DNA of 64,000 nucleotides, taken from contig NZ_CP059206.1 of the NCBI RefSeq assembly GCF_014252015.1, positions 124,001-188,000 of the forward strand, read 5' to 3'. Shown here one piece after another: positions 38,823 through 48,281 of this stretch. The notes beneath the pieces are model-generated. The model was given only the letters and a program-made list of their open reading frames with translations. It was not told the DNA's origin and ran no database searches. The DNA is from Blattabacterium cuenoti. GTDB lineage: Bacteria; Bacteroidota; Bacteroidia; Flavobacteriales; Blattabacteriaceae. Positions within the stretch are counted from its first letter, which is position 1, and each line of letters starts with the position of its first letter. Position numbers and translations under genes: made by a program.

Positions 38823-40259
38823 GTGGAAAAATATAAAAATCCTTTAGTAGAACGATATAGTAGCAAAGAAATGTTATATAATTTTTCTCCAAAAAAAAAG
38901 TTTCTTATTTGGAGAAAATTGTGGTTATATCTAGCTGAAATTCAAAAAGAATTAGGATTAAACATTAGTAATGAACAAATCTATGATTTGAAAAATCATT
39001 TACATGACATTGATTGGGATAGAGTAAACTTTTATGAAAAAAAATTTAGACATGATGTAATGGCACATTTGTATGCTTTTGGAGAAAAAGCTACTATAGC
39101 TAGACCTATTATTCATTTAGGTGCCACAAGCGCGTTTTTAGGAGATAATACGGATATTATTTTAATTCGTGATGGATTGGAAATTTTATTGAAGAAATTG
39201 ATTAATGTAATTTTTCGTATCAGAAATTTTACTTTAGAATATCATAATATTCCTACTTTAGCTTTCACACATTATCAACCAGCTCAACTCACCACTGTAG
39301 GAAAACGTTCTGCTCTATGGTTACAAAGTTTACTTTTAGATTTCGAAGAATTAGAATTTAGATTGAAAAATCTTCATTTTAGGGGAGTTAAAGGAACTGT
39401 AGGTTCATCAGATAGTTTCAAAGAATTATTTGATGGAGATTTGCAAAAAGTAAAAAATTTAGAAAAAAAATTATCTGATAAATTCAGATTTCAAAATATT
39501 TTTCCTATAACAGGACAAACTTACGATAGAAAAGTTGATGCTCAAATATTAAATTTATTATCCAATATATCTCAATCTTCTCACAAATTTAGTAACGATT
39601 TGCGTTTGTTACAAAATTTAAAAGAAATGGAAGAACCTTTTGAAAAAGAACAAATTGGATCTAGTGCTATGGCTTATAAACGGAATCCAATACGTAGTGA
39701 ACGTATGGCCTCTTTAGCTAAATATGTAATTTCTTTATCCAATAGTTCAGCCTTAGTTGCAGCGACTCAATGGCTGGAACGTACTTTAGACGATTCTGCA
39801 AACAGAAGATTGGTTATAGGGCAATCATTTTTAGCCGTAGATTCTATTTTAATGATTTGGAATAATATATTAGAGAATATTGTCGTATATCCTAAAATTA
39901 TTGATAAACATATAAAAGAAGAACTTCCTTTTTTAATTACTGAACATATTATTGTAGAATGTGTAAAAAACGGATCAGATAGACAGGATATTCATGAAAG
40001 AATCCGAGTTCATTCTATAGCAACTAACGCTAAAATTAGATTAGAAGGAAAGGAAAATGATTTCATTAAACGTATTTTACATGATAAAAAAATACCAATT
40101 CATGAAAAAAAAATGAATCAAATTTTAAACCCTAAAAATCTTACAGGATTTTCTTCAGATCAAACTTTAGAATTTCTTGATACAAGAATCAATCCCATAT
40201 TAAATCGTTTTCATCATTTAATTGATTCTGATATATCTAATATGGATAGACAAGTTTAA
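38823..40259 (+). CDS. purB: Adenylosuccinate lyase
   Basis: Acts twice in purine synthesis: SAICAR to AICAR, and adenylosuccinate to AMP. 478 residues from a GTG start. The superfamily loop is SSAMAYKRNPIRSERMA, with HLGATSAFLGDNTD and LAFTHYQPAQLTTVGKR earlier. Most family members read SSxMPxKxNP; here the proline is Ala-Tyr, a form seen in the longer, eukaryote-like PurB group. Length also suits that group. purL begins 7 bases downstream if its ATG at 40267 is used. Confidence 0.95.
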   Translation: MEKYKNPLVERYSSKEMLYNFSPKKKFLIWRKLWLYLAEIQKELGLNISNEQIYDLKNHLHDIDWDRVNFYEKKFRHDVMAHLYAFGEKATIARPIIHLGATSAFLGDNTDIILIRDGLEILLKKLINVIFRIRNFTLEYHNIPTLAFTHYQPAQLTTVGKRSALWLQSLLLDFEELEFRLKNLHFRGVKGTVGSSDSFKELFDGDLQKVKNLEKKLSDKFRFQNIFPITGQTYDRKVDAQILNLLSNISQSSHKFSNDLRLLQNLKEMEEPFEKEQIGSSAMAYKRNPIRSERMASLAKYVISLSNSSALVAATQWLERTLDDSANRRLVIGQSFLAVDSILMIWNNILENIVVYPKIIDKHIKEELPFLITEHIIVECVKNGSDRQDIHERIRVHSIATNAKIRLEGKENDFIKRILHDKKIPIHEKKMNQILNPKNLTGFSSDQTLEFLDTRINPILNRFHHLIDSDISNMDRQV

Positions 40260-40266
40260 TACCATA

Positions 40267-43200
40267 ATGAATTTTAGAATTTATATACAAAAAAAAAGGC
40301 CTTTTGATATTGATTCTAGAAAATTGCATAAGGAATTGGAAAGTATGAATATTTCATTATCCAATGTAATTATTTATCATATATATGATTTATTTAATAT
40401 AAATGAAAAACTTTTTTCAGAAAGTTTATCAAAAGTTTTTGTAGATCCTGTTACAGATATTTTGCATAGAAAAATACATTTGAATACTTCATATATAGAA
40501 TATTTTCCAGAAAAATATGATGATAGAGCTCATGCAGCTATACAATGCATAAAAGTTCTAGACCCTAAATATCCCAAAGTTTTTGTAAAGACTGGCCAAT
40601 TAATTGAATTAATTGGTATTAAAAATAAACAGGATTTATATAAAATTAAAAAATTTTATATAAAGTCATGCTTAAATATAAAAAACAAAAAAAATGAAAC
40701 CAAAATTATAGATAATTTCATTAATTTTTCTCTTGAAGAAATAACTAGATTCCATAATAGATGGAATTTTTCTATGGATATTAATGATTTGCTATTTATA
40801 CAGAAATATTTTTTTAAAGAAAAGCGTAATCCAACATTAGGAGAATTACGTATATTCGATGTTTACTGGTCTGATCATTGTCGTCATACAACGTTTTTTA
40901 CCTCATTAGTCAATATATCTTTTGATGGATCATTGAAAAAAACATATCAAAGTATTTTTAAAAAGTATTTAAAAGATAGAGATTTAATAGGGATATCCAA
41001 ATTTCCTATAAATCTTATGGATTTATCCTGTCTTCCTGCTAAAATTCTTTATAGGAAGGGAAAATTGAATAATTATGTTTTATCAAATGAACATAATGCA
41101 TGTATGATGATGGTAAATGTAGATTTCGTAGAAAGTAAAAAAAAAGAAAAATGGTATTTATTATTTAAAAATGAAACTCACAATCATCCTACTGAAATTT
41201 ATCCTTTTGAAGGAGCTTCTACTTGTGTAGGAGGAGCCATTCGTGATCCTTTATCAGGTAGAGCGTTTGTTTATCAGGGAATTAGGTTAAGTGGGGCTGC
41301 TGATCCTACCCATTCAAAAACTTTTAATGGAAAATTACCACAACATAAAATTTGTTTTGAATCAGCTCGTGGTTATAGTTCTTATGGAAATCAAATAGGA
41401 TTAGCAACTACCCATGTAAACGAAATTTATCATGAAGGATATAGAGCTAAAAGAATGGAAATAGGGATGGTTGTTGGAGCAGTTCCTGTTGATTTTGTAA
41501 AACAGGATAAACCTAAAAAAGGGGATATCATTTTGTTAATTGGAGGATTGACAAAAAAAGAAGGGATTGGAGGTGCTATAGATTCTTCTAGAGCACATCA
41601 TCCGGATTTAAAAAATAATATTCAACAAAAAGGAGATCCAATAATAGAAAGAAAAATTCAAAGATTTTTTAGAAAAAAAGAAGTTATTTCTTTGATAAAA
41701 AAATGTAATGATTTCGGAGCAGGAGGAGCTGCAGTTGCTATAGGAGAATTAAGTGATAGTTTAGTCCTTGATTTAGACAAAATACCACTAGTAGAAAATG
41801 CAGATAATATAGAAGCTATAGAAATTGCCCTTTCTGAATCTCAAGAACGTATGGCTGTAATATTAGACTCCAAAGATGTTAAAAAATTTATTCATTTAGC
41901 TCATGAAGAAAATATTATGTCTGTACCTATAGGTGAAATAACTGATAACAAACGTATTATTTTTTATTACAAAAAAAAAGAAATTTTTAATGTAAAAAGT
42001 GATTTTTTGAACACAAAAGGATCTCATAAAGAAAAATCCGTTCGTGTGAATTCTCCTATTTCAGTTTCCCCTTTTAATAAATCAAAAAAAATATTCTTTA
42101 GCAAAAAAACATTTTTAAATACTCTTTCTAAATTAAATATAGCTTCTCAAAAAAGTTTAATAGAGATGTTTGATAGTACTGTAGGTGGCACTACAGTTTT
42201 AATGCCTTTTGGAGGAAAATATCAAATGACTCCATCTGAAGGAAGTGCACAAAAAATTCCTGTTTTTAGAGGAAATACAAATACAGTTAGTTTAGTTTCT
42301 TGGGGATTTCATCCTGAAGTTTCTGTTTGGAGTCCTTTTCATGGAGGTGCTTATGCTATTATTGAATGTATTTCCAAAATTGTTTCTATGGGAGGGAATT
42401 ATAGAAATACTTATTTTAGTTTTCAAGAATATTATCGAAAATTGGGTAATAATCCAGAAAATTGGGGGAAACCTTTTTCTGCTTTATTAGGAGCTTATCA
42501 TGCTCAAATGTCGTTAGAATTAGCTTCTATAGGAGGTAAAGATTCTATGTCTGGAACATATAAAAATTTACATGTTCCTCCAACATTTATCGCTTTTGGT
42601 GTATCTACAGGTTTGTGTTTCAATATAATATCTCCTGAATTTAAAAAAGTAGGGAATAAAATCTATTTGTATTATCACAATTCATTAAAAAATGAAATGC
42701 CAGATTTTAATTCCATAAAAAAAGCCTATGACCAAGTTTATGAAGGAATTTGTTCTGGAAAAATTGTTTCGGTAAAAACGGTGAAAGATGGAGGCATTTC
42801 TGTTGCTATTGCCAAGATGTCTTTTGGAAATCGTTTAGGAGCAGTTATTGATTATAAAGATCATTTACTTGAAACTAACATAGGTTCCTTAATTATCGAA
42901 TCTTCATCTTCCATTTCAGAAGATAATTTTATTCCAATAGGAGAAATTATTTCTTCTAAGCATTTAAATTTTAATGGAATATTCATTGATATAGATGAAT
43001 GTATAAAAAATTGGGTAAAAACTTTTTATCCTATTTTTTCTTTTAATGAAGAAGAAAATAATATTAATATTAACAAAATAGAAAAAATTAAAAAAAAAGA
43101 AAGTTATCATTCTGTCATATGGAAATGCAAATTTAGAAAAAAAGGAAAACCTCGTGTATTTATTCCTATATTTCCTGGTACAAATAGTGAATTTGAATCA

Positions 43201-43938
43201 ATTCGTGCATTTGAAAAAGAAGGATCTATAGTAAATACTTTTGTTTTTAAAAATCAATCGGATAAAGATATTGTAGAATCTATATTTTATTTTAAAAAGT
43301 ATATAGAATCCGTTCAAATATTTATGCTTTGTGGAGGTTTTAGTGCTGGAGATGAACCAGATGGATCTGCTAAATTTATTGTATCTATATTACACAATCC
43401 ATATATTCAAGATGCTATTAAATATTTTCTTGATAAAGATGGATTAATTTTAGGAATTTGTAATGGTTTTCAAGGACTAATTAAATCTGGATTATTACCT
43501 TATGGGAAGATTGGTTTAAGAAATTATAATTCTCCTACATTAACCTACAATAAAATAGAAAAACATATATCCCAATGTGTTCATATTAAAGTAATTTCGG
43601 ATCATTCTCCATGGCTAAATGGTATGAAAAATAAAATATATACACTTCCCATATCTCATAGTGAAGGAAGATTTTATGCAAGCAAAGAAACAATAAATAT
43701 TTTATTGAATAAAAATCAAATTGCCACACAATATGTAGATATAGAAGGAAAACCTAGTTTAGATAGATTATATAATCCTAATGGATCTGTTGAAGCCATT
43801 GAGGGATTATTAAGTGAAAATGGTAAAATTTATGGTAGAATGACTCATCCAGAACGTTATGATTCTGGATTATTAAAAAATATTCCTAATATGCATGAGC
43901 ATTCTATTTTTAAAAATGCAGTACAATATTTTTTATAA
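40267..43938 (+). CDS. purL: Phosphoribosylformylglycinamidine synthase, large single-chain type
   Basis: Fourth purine step, with synthetase and glutaminase on one chain. A longer frame opens at 40222 inside purB, but MNFRIYIQKKRPFD (ATG 40267) is the natural start, giving 1223 residues against 1295 in E. coli. In order: an N-terminal PurS-like domain; a linker; the synthetase halves with DVYWSDHCRHTTF, ETHNHPTEIYPFEGASTCVGG, NDFGAGGAAVAIGEL and SIGGKDSMSGTY; then the class I glutaminase with LGICNGFQGLI (nucleophile Cys), ISHSEGRFYA and the final HPERYDSG. It is the longest gene in the window and looks intact. Confidence 0.97.
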   Translation: MNFRIYIQKKRPFDIDSRKLHKELESMNISLSNVIIYHIYDLFNINEKLFSESLSKVFVDPVTDILHRKIHLNTSYIEYFPEKYDDRAHAAIQCIKVLDPKYPKVFVKTGQLIELIGIKNKQDLYKIKKFYIKSCLNIKNKKNETKIIDNFINFSLEEITRFHNRWNFSMDINDLLFIQKYFFKEKRNPTLGELRIFDVYWSDHCRHTTFFTSLVNISFDGSLKKTYQSIFKKYLKDRDLIGISKFPINLMDLSCLPAKILYRKGKLNNYVLSNEHNACMMMVNVDFVESKKKEKWYLLFKNETHNHPTEIYPFEGASTCVGGAIRDPLSGRAFVYQGIRLSGAADPTHSKTFNGKLPQHKICFESARGYSSYGNQIGLATTHVNEIYHEGYRAKRMEIGMVVGAVPVDFVKQDKPKKGDIILLIGGLTKKEGIGGAIDSSRAHHPDLKNNIQQKGDPIIERKIQRFFRKKEVISLIKKCNDFGAGGAAVAIGELSDSLVLDLDKIPLVENADNIEAIEIALSESQERMAVILDSKDVKKFIHLAHEENIMSVPIGEITDNKRIIFYYKKKEIFNVKSDFLNTKGSHKEKSVRVNSPISVSPFNKSKKIFFSKKTFLNTLSKLNIASQKSLIEMFDSTVGGTTVLMPFGGKYQMTPSEGSAQKIPVFRGNTNTVSLVSWGFHPEVSVWSPFHGGAYAIIECISKIVSMGGNYRNTYFSFQEYYRKLGNNPENWGKPFSALLGAYHAQMSLELASIGGKDSMSGTYKNLHVPPTFIAFGVSTGLCFNIISPEFKKVGNKIYLYYHNSLKNEMPDFNSIKKAYDQVYEGICSGKIVSVKTVKDGGISVAIAKMSFGNRLGAVIDYKDHLLETNIGSLIIESSSSISEDNFIPIGEIISSKHLNFNGIFIDIDECIKNWVKTFYPIFSFNEEENNININKIEKIKKKESYHSVIWKCKFRKKGKPRVFIPIFPGTNSEFESIRAFEKEGSIVNTFVFKNQSDKDIVESIFYFKKYIESVQIFMLCGGFSAGDEPDGSAKFIVSILHNPYIQDAIKYFLDKDGLILGICNGFQGLIKSGLLPYGKIGLRNYNSPTLTYNKIEKHISQCVHIKVISDHSPWLNGMKNKIYTLPISHSEGRFYASKETINILLNKNQIATQYVDIEGKPSLDRLYNPNGSVEAIEGLLSENGKIYGRMTHPERYDSGLLKNIPNMHEHSIFKNAVQYFL

Positions 43939-43954
43939 AAATTATAAATAAATT

Positions 43955-44449
43955 ATGAAAGTGGCTATATTTCTTGGAAGTATTTCTGATAAATCAGTTA
44001 TGAAAATAACAGTGGAACTACTCAAACAATTTAACATAAGTTATAAATCTTATGTAATTTCTGCACATCGATTACCAGATATTTTATCAAAAACTATAAA
44101 AGAAATAGAATCTGAAGGTACAGATGTAATTATTGCAGGAGCTGGATTATCCGCTCATTTACCTGGATTTATTTCTTCTAAAACAGTTTTACCTGTTATA
44201 GGAGTCCCTATTTATTGCAATAATAACTATGGATCTTTAGGAGGTATAGATGCCCTTTTTTCTATGGTACAAATGCCAAAAGATGTTCCCGTTGCTACAG
44301 TAGGGATAAATAATTCCTATAATGCAGCTTTATTTGCCATTCATATTTTAGCTATAAAATATCAAGATATAAGAAAATTATTGCTAAAATTTAGAATGAA
44401 AAAAAAAGAAAAATTAATATCTGAAATCAAGCAACATTTATTACCATGA
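43955..44449 (+). CDS. purE: N5-carboxyaminoimidazole ribonucleotide mutase, class I PurE
   Basis: 164 residues. FLGSISDKSVM, VISAHRLPD and GAGLSAHLPGF are the class I PurE substrate-site motifs. Class I PurE moves the carboxylate made by PurK from N5 to C4. No purK lies in this otherwise complete run, so purK must be elsewhere, or high CO2 and non-enzymatic carboxylation must suffice. Its last 4 bases overlap the purC start (ATGA). Confidence 0.94.
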   Translation: MKVAIFLGSISDKSVMKITVELLKQFNISYKSYVISAHRLPDILSKTIKEIESEGTDVIIAGAGLSAHLPGFISSKTVLPVIGVPIYCNNNYGSLGGIDALFSMVQMPKDVPVATVGINNSYNAALFAIHILAIKYQDIRKLLLKFRMKKKEKLISEIKQHLLP

Positions 44450-45174
44450 GCTGCACAATTAAAAAAGATCTTTTATCAGAAGGAAAAACAAAAAAGATAT
44501 ATATAACCAACAATCCACTTGAAGTATTAATTCATCATAAAGATTGTCTAACTGCTTTAGATGGGGTAAAAAAAAATTTTTTGCAGGACAAAGGAATTTT
44601 AAATAATGAAATAACTACATTGATTTTTCAGTTTTTGAATTCTTGTGGAATTCAAACTCATTTTATACGAAAAATAAACAATAGAGAACAATTATGTCAC
44701 AGAGTAAATATAATTCCTATAGAATTTGTTGTTCGTAATATTGTTGCGGGAAGTATGTCTAAACGTTTGGGAGTAAAAGAAGGAATTTCTCTTTCCAGTC
44801 CTATTTTTGAAATATTTTATAAAAATGATAAGTTAAAAGATCCCTTAATTAATGATCATCATGCAGTATTTCTAGAAATTATTTCTTACGAAGAATTAAG
44901 TACCATTTATAACATAACATCGAAAATTAACCATATTATCAAAAAATTTTTTTTGGAGAAAAATATTATATTGGTGGATTTTAAAATAGAATTTGGTAAG
45001 GATTATAAAAACAATATTTTACTTTCCGATGAAATAAGTCCAGATACTTGTCGCTTTTGGGATAAAAAAACAATGAAAAAATTGGACAAAGATCCATTTA
45101 GAACGGGATTAAAAGAAAAAGAAGAAGTATTTGACATATATATGGAGATCTTAAAAAGATTAAATGTAAGTTAA
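44446..45174 (+). CDS. purC: SAICAR synthetase
   Basis: Adds aspartate to CAIR. 242 residues, family length. SEGKTKKIY at the N-terminus, EFVVRNIVAGSMSKRLGVKEG and the catalytic SDEISPDTCRFWD are diagnostic. Translationally coupled to purE by a 4-base overlap. It is separated from purF by 12 bases. Confidence 0.96.
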   Translation: MSCTIKKDLLSEGKTKKIYITNNPLEVLIHHKDCLTALDGVKKNFLQDKGILNNEITTLIFQFLNSCGIQTHFIRKINNREQLCHRVNIIPIEFVVRNIVAGSMSKRLGVKEGISLSSPIFEIFYKNDKLKDPLINDHHAVFLEIISYEELSTIYNITSKINHIIKKFFLEKNIILVDFKIEFGKDYKNNILLSDEISPDTCRFWDKKTMKKLDKDPFRTGLKEKEEVFDIYMEILKRLNVS

Positions 45175-45186
45175 TCCATTAAAATA

Positions 45187-46650
45187 ATGGAAAAAAGATA
45201 TTTTTTTTCCAAAAAAATGATAGATCAATTATTCCCTTCTATTTTGGAAAATAATGATTTCGATAAATTTCATGATGAATGTGGTGTTTTTGGTATTTAT
45301 TCCCCTTATAAAATAGACACTTTTTCTTTAGTTCAATTTGGTTTATTTGCATTACAACATAGAGGACAAGAAGCTTGTGGTTTTTCTGTTTTGCAAGATG
45401 GTTTTATTATATCACATAAAAGCGAAGGACTTGTTTTAGATTTTTTTAGAAAAATATCTAATTCTGAATGTTATCATGGAAATGCTGTAATTGGACATAC
45501 TCGTTATTCTACAGAAGGAGGACAAAGTAAAAAAAATATTCAACCTTTTTTTGGAGAAGATTCCTATGGAAAAAGTACTATATCTATAGTACATAATGGA
45601 AACTTAGTTAATGCTCAATATATTCGTAAAAAATTGGAATCTAAAGGTATCAATTTCATATCTGAATACTCAGATTCCGAAGTTATTCTACGTTTAATAC
45701 AAAAATATTTACCAGAATCTGGTAATAGTTTAGAAAAAGCAATTCAAAAAACAACTATAGATATTAAAGGAGCTTATTCTGTGATTGTACTTATGGATAA
45801 TAAAATGGCTGCATTTAGAGATCCAAACGGAATACGTCCTTTATGTTATGGAATGTTGAATGAAGAAACTTACATATTTAGTTCTGAAACTTGTGGAATT
45901 GATTCTGTTGGAGGATTCTATGTAAGAGATTTGTTCCCTGGAGAAATTATAATTGTGGATAAAAAATCAATTCAATTTTCTTTACTTACAGAAAGAAAAA
46001 ATACAAAAAAAAGAATATGTTCTTTTGAATATATTTATTTTTCTCGTCCTGATTCCTTAATTGAAAATATCAATGTTTATGAAATTCGTGAAAAAAGTGG
46101 AGAAAAACTTTATGAACAACATCCAGTAGAAGCGGATGTTGTCATTGGAGTTCCAGACTCTGGAGTTCCAGCCTCTATTGGATATTCTAAAGCTTCTGGA
46201 ATCCCTTTTAAACCTATTTTAGTAAAAAATAAATATATTGGAAGATCATTTATTCTCCCCCAACAAAAAATGCGTGAAAAAATGGTTAACTTGAAATTAA
46301 ATCCTATATTAGATGAAATAAAAGGAAAACGGATTGTTATTATTGATGATTCTATAGTTCGTGGAACTACTAGCCGTAGACTAGTTTACATATTAAGAAA
46401 AGCAGGAGCTAAAGAAATTCATTTTAGAAGCGCTTCTCCTCCTATTATAGGCCCATGTTATTTAGGAGTCGATACTCCAAGTAAAAAAGATCTTATATCA
46501 TACAATCATATTGATAAAAAAAGTATAGCAAAAATTCTAAATGTAGACAGTTTAGAATTTTTAAGTATGGATAATTTTATAGATATACTTGGAAGTACTC
46601 ATCATTGTTTTGGTTGTTTTACCGGAAATTATCCAGTTAAAAAAAACTAA
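45187..46650 (+). CDS. purF: Amidophosphoribosyltransferase, iron-sulfur type
   Basis: Committed purine step: PRPP and glutamine to phosphoribosylamine. 487 residues. The N-terminal nucleophile is C32 in ECGVFGIYS, so a propeptide of 31 residues must be removed, longer than the 11 of B. subtilis. PRPP loop: IVIIDDSIVRGTTSRR. The four cysteines ligating a 4Fe-4S cluster in the B. subtilis type are visible: in RICSFEYIYF, GPCYLGVD and the C-terminal HCFGCFTG pair. Iron-sulfur assembly is therefore needed for maturation. Confidence 0.95.
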   Translation: MEKRYFFSKKMIDQLFPSILENNDFDKFHDECGVFGIYSPYKIDTFSLVQFGLFALQHRGQEACGFSVLQDGFIISHKSEGLVLDFFRKISNSECYHGNAVIGHTRYSTEGGQSKKNIQPFFGEDSYGKSTISIVHNGNLVNAQYIRKKLESKGINFISEYSDSEVILRLIQKYLPESGNSLEKAIQKTTIDIKGAYSVIVLMDNKMAAFRDPNGIRPLCYGMLNEETYIFSSETCGIDSVGGFYVRDLFPGEIIIVDKKSIQFSLLTERKNTKKRICSFEYIYFSRPDSLIENINVYEIREKSGEKLYEQHPVEADVVIGVPDSGVPASIGYSKASGIPFKPILVKNKYIGRSFILPQQKMREKMVNLKLNPILDEIKGKRIVIIDDSIVRGTTSRRLVYILRKAGAKEIHFRSASPPIIGPCYLGVDTPSKKDLISYNHIDKKSIAKILNVDSLEFLSMDNFIDILGSTHHCFGCFTGNYPVKKN

Positions 46651-46665
46651 TTAATATAAAATAAT

Positions 46666-47655
46666 ATGAAAGAGAAAAAAAGTAACATGACCATATGTAA
46701 AATTAGTAACATTATAGAAAATACTTATAACAATAGAGTAATGAGCACCTTAGATCATTTTTCTGGTTTTTATAAAATATATGAATGTGGATATAAGGAA
46801 CCTATTTTAGTATCTGGAGTTGACGGAGTAGGAACCAAATTACGTTTAGCTATAGACTGTAAAAAATATGATGTAATTGGAGAAGATTGTTTTGCAATGT
46901 GTGCAAATGATGTTTTATGTCATGGAGCTATTCCTTTATTTTTTTTAGACTATTTAGCTTGTGGAAAATTAGATTCTACTATTGTAGAAAAAATTGTAGA
47001 AGGGATTGCTATTTCTTGCCAAAAAACGAACACCTGTCTTATCGGAGGTGAAACGGCAGAAATGCCTGGAATTTATAAAAATAAAGACTATGATATAGCT
47101 GGATTTTGTGTAGGTATTGTGGAAAAAAATAATCTTATAGATGGTAAAAAATTAATTCAAGAAGGAGATATTTTAATAGGACTTCCTTCTTCAGGTGTGC
47201 ATAGTAATGGTTTTTCTGTAATTAGAAATATTTTTTCTACAGAAGATTTTACCAAATCTTTTCAAGGAAAACCGTTTTATGAAACTCTTTTAATTCCAAC
47301 TCGGATTTATCATTTTACTATTCATGCTTTATTAAAAGAATTTTTTATTCACGGATTAGCTCATATTACTGGAGGAGGAATATCAGATAATCTGTATCGA
47401 ATTCTTCCAGAAAATTTATCGGCTATAGTTAAAAAAAAAAAGATTTCTATTCAACCTGTTTTTAATTACATTCAAAAAAATGGAAATCTGTCAGAACATA
47501 AAATGTGGAATACTTTTAATATGGGAGTAGGAATGATTATAGTCGTTTCTTTTAAAGAAAAAGATTCTATTCTAAATAAACTTCATCTTTTAGGAGAGAA
47601 CCCTTTTATTCTTGGTAATATTGTGAAAGGAAATAAAAGAGTATTTTTGAAATAA
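46666..47655 (+). CDS. purM: AIR synthetase (phosphoribosylformylglycinamidine cyclo-ligase)
   Basis: Closes the imidazole ring of AIR. 329 residues. Visible: VDGVGTKLRLA, DCFAMCANDVLCHGAIPLFFLDYLACG, GGETAEMPGIY and the later GLPSSGVHSNGFSVIR and HITGGGISDNL. It lies between purF (15 bases) and purN (11 bases). Confidence 0.97.
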   Translation: MKEKKSNMTICKISNIIENTYNNRVMSTLDHFSGFYKIYECGYKEPILVSGVDGVGTKLRLAIDCKKYDVIGEDCFAMCANDVLCHGAIPLFFLDYLACGKLDSTIVEKIVEGIAISCQKTNTCLIGGETAEMPGIYKNKDYDIAGFCVGIVEKNNLIDGKKLIQEGDILIGLPSSGVHSNGFSVIRNIFSTEDFTKSFQGKPFYETLLIPTRIYHFTIHALLKEFFIHGLAHITGGGISDNLYRILPENLSAIVKKKKISIQPVFNYIQKNGNLSEHKMWNTFNMGVGMIIVVSFKEKDSILNKLHLLGENPFILGNIVKGNKRVFLK

Positions 47656-47666
47656 AGAATATTTTC

Positions 47667-48242
47667 ATGAAGAAAATAGCTATTTTAGTTTCTGGAAAGG
47701 GGACCAATATGCAGCATATATTACAAGCAATTAAAAACGGAATGCTTTATAATTCTATGGTAAATTTAGTGATTTCTGATCGATGGTGTCAAGCCATTCA
47801 ATATGCACTGAAAAAAAATATCACAATATTTTCTTTAATAAGAACTAAAAAAAAATTTCTTTCTAAAGAAATAGACAATATACTTGCAAAATATATTCCG
47901 GATGTTATAGTTCTTTCAGGATTTCTTTCAATACTTGATGCCAATTTTTGTGAAAAATGGTTTGGTAAAGTTATAAATATTCATCCTTCTTTATTGCCTA
48001 AATATGGAGGAAAAGGAATGTATGGAATCAAAGTGCATCAAGAAATTATAAAAAATAAGGAAAAAATATCAGGTGCTACAGTTCACTATGTGACAAAAAA
48101 CGTAGATTTAGGAGACATAATTTTGAAAAAAACATGCAAAATTGATTCCGAAGAGACTCCAATATCTTTATCAAAAAAAGTTTCTATGATAGAAAAAGAG
48201 ATATTAATTCAATCTATTAATAACCTTAAATTCAGGAATTAG
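47667..48242 (+). CDS. purN: Phosphoribosylglycinamide formyltransferase
   Basis: Third purine step, using 10-formyltetrahydrofolate. 191 residues, family length. N-terminal LVSGKGTNMQHIL binds phosphate; the catalytic Asn-His-Asp set is seen in NIHPSLLPKYGGKGMYG and VDLGDII. No folate-independent purT is present here. 11 bases after purM; purH starts about 40 bases on. Confidence 0.96.
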   Translation: MKKIAILVSGKGTNMQHILQAIKNGMLYNSMVNLVISDRWCQAIQYALKKNITIFSLIRTKKKFLSKEIDNILAKYIPDVIVLSGFLSILDANFCEKWFGKVINIHPSLLPKYGGKGMYGIKVHQEIIKNKEKISGATVHYVTKNVDLGDIILKKTCKIDSEETPISLSKKVSMIEKEILIQSINNLKFRN

Positions 48243-48281
48243 TAATTCTATATACTCAAAAAATAATAATTAATTAGTAGC

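Noticed and set aside
40222-40266. N-terminal extension of purL
   Set aside because: It overlaps the end of purB and is not family-like; the ATG at 40267 fits.
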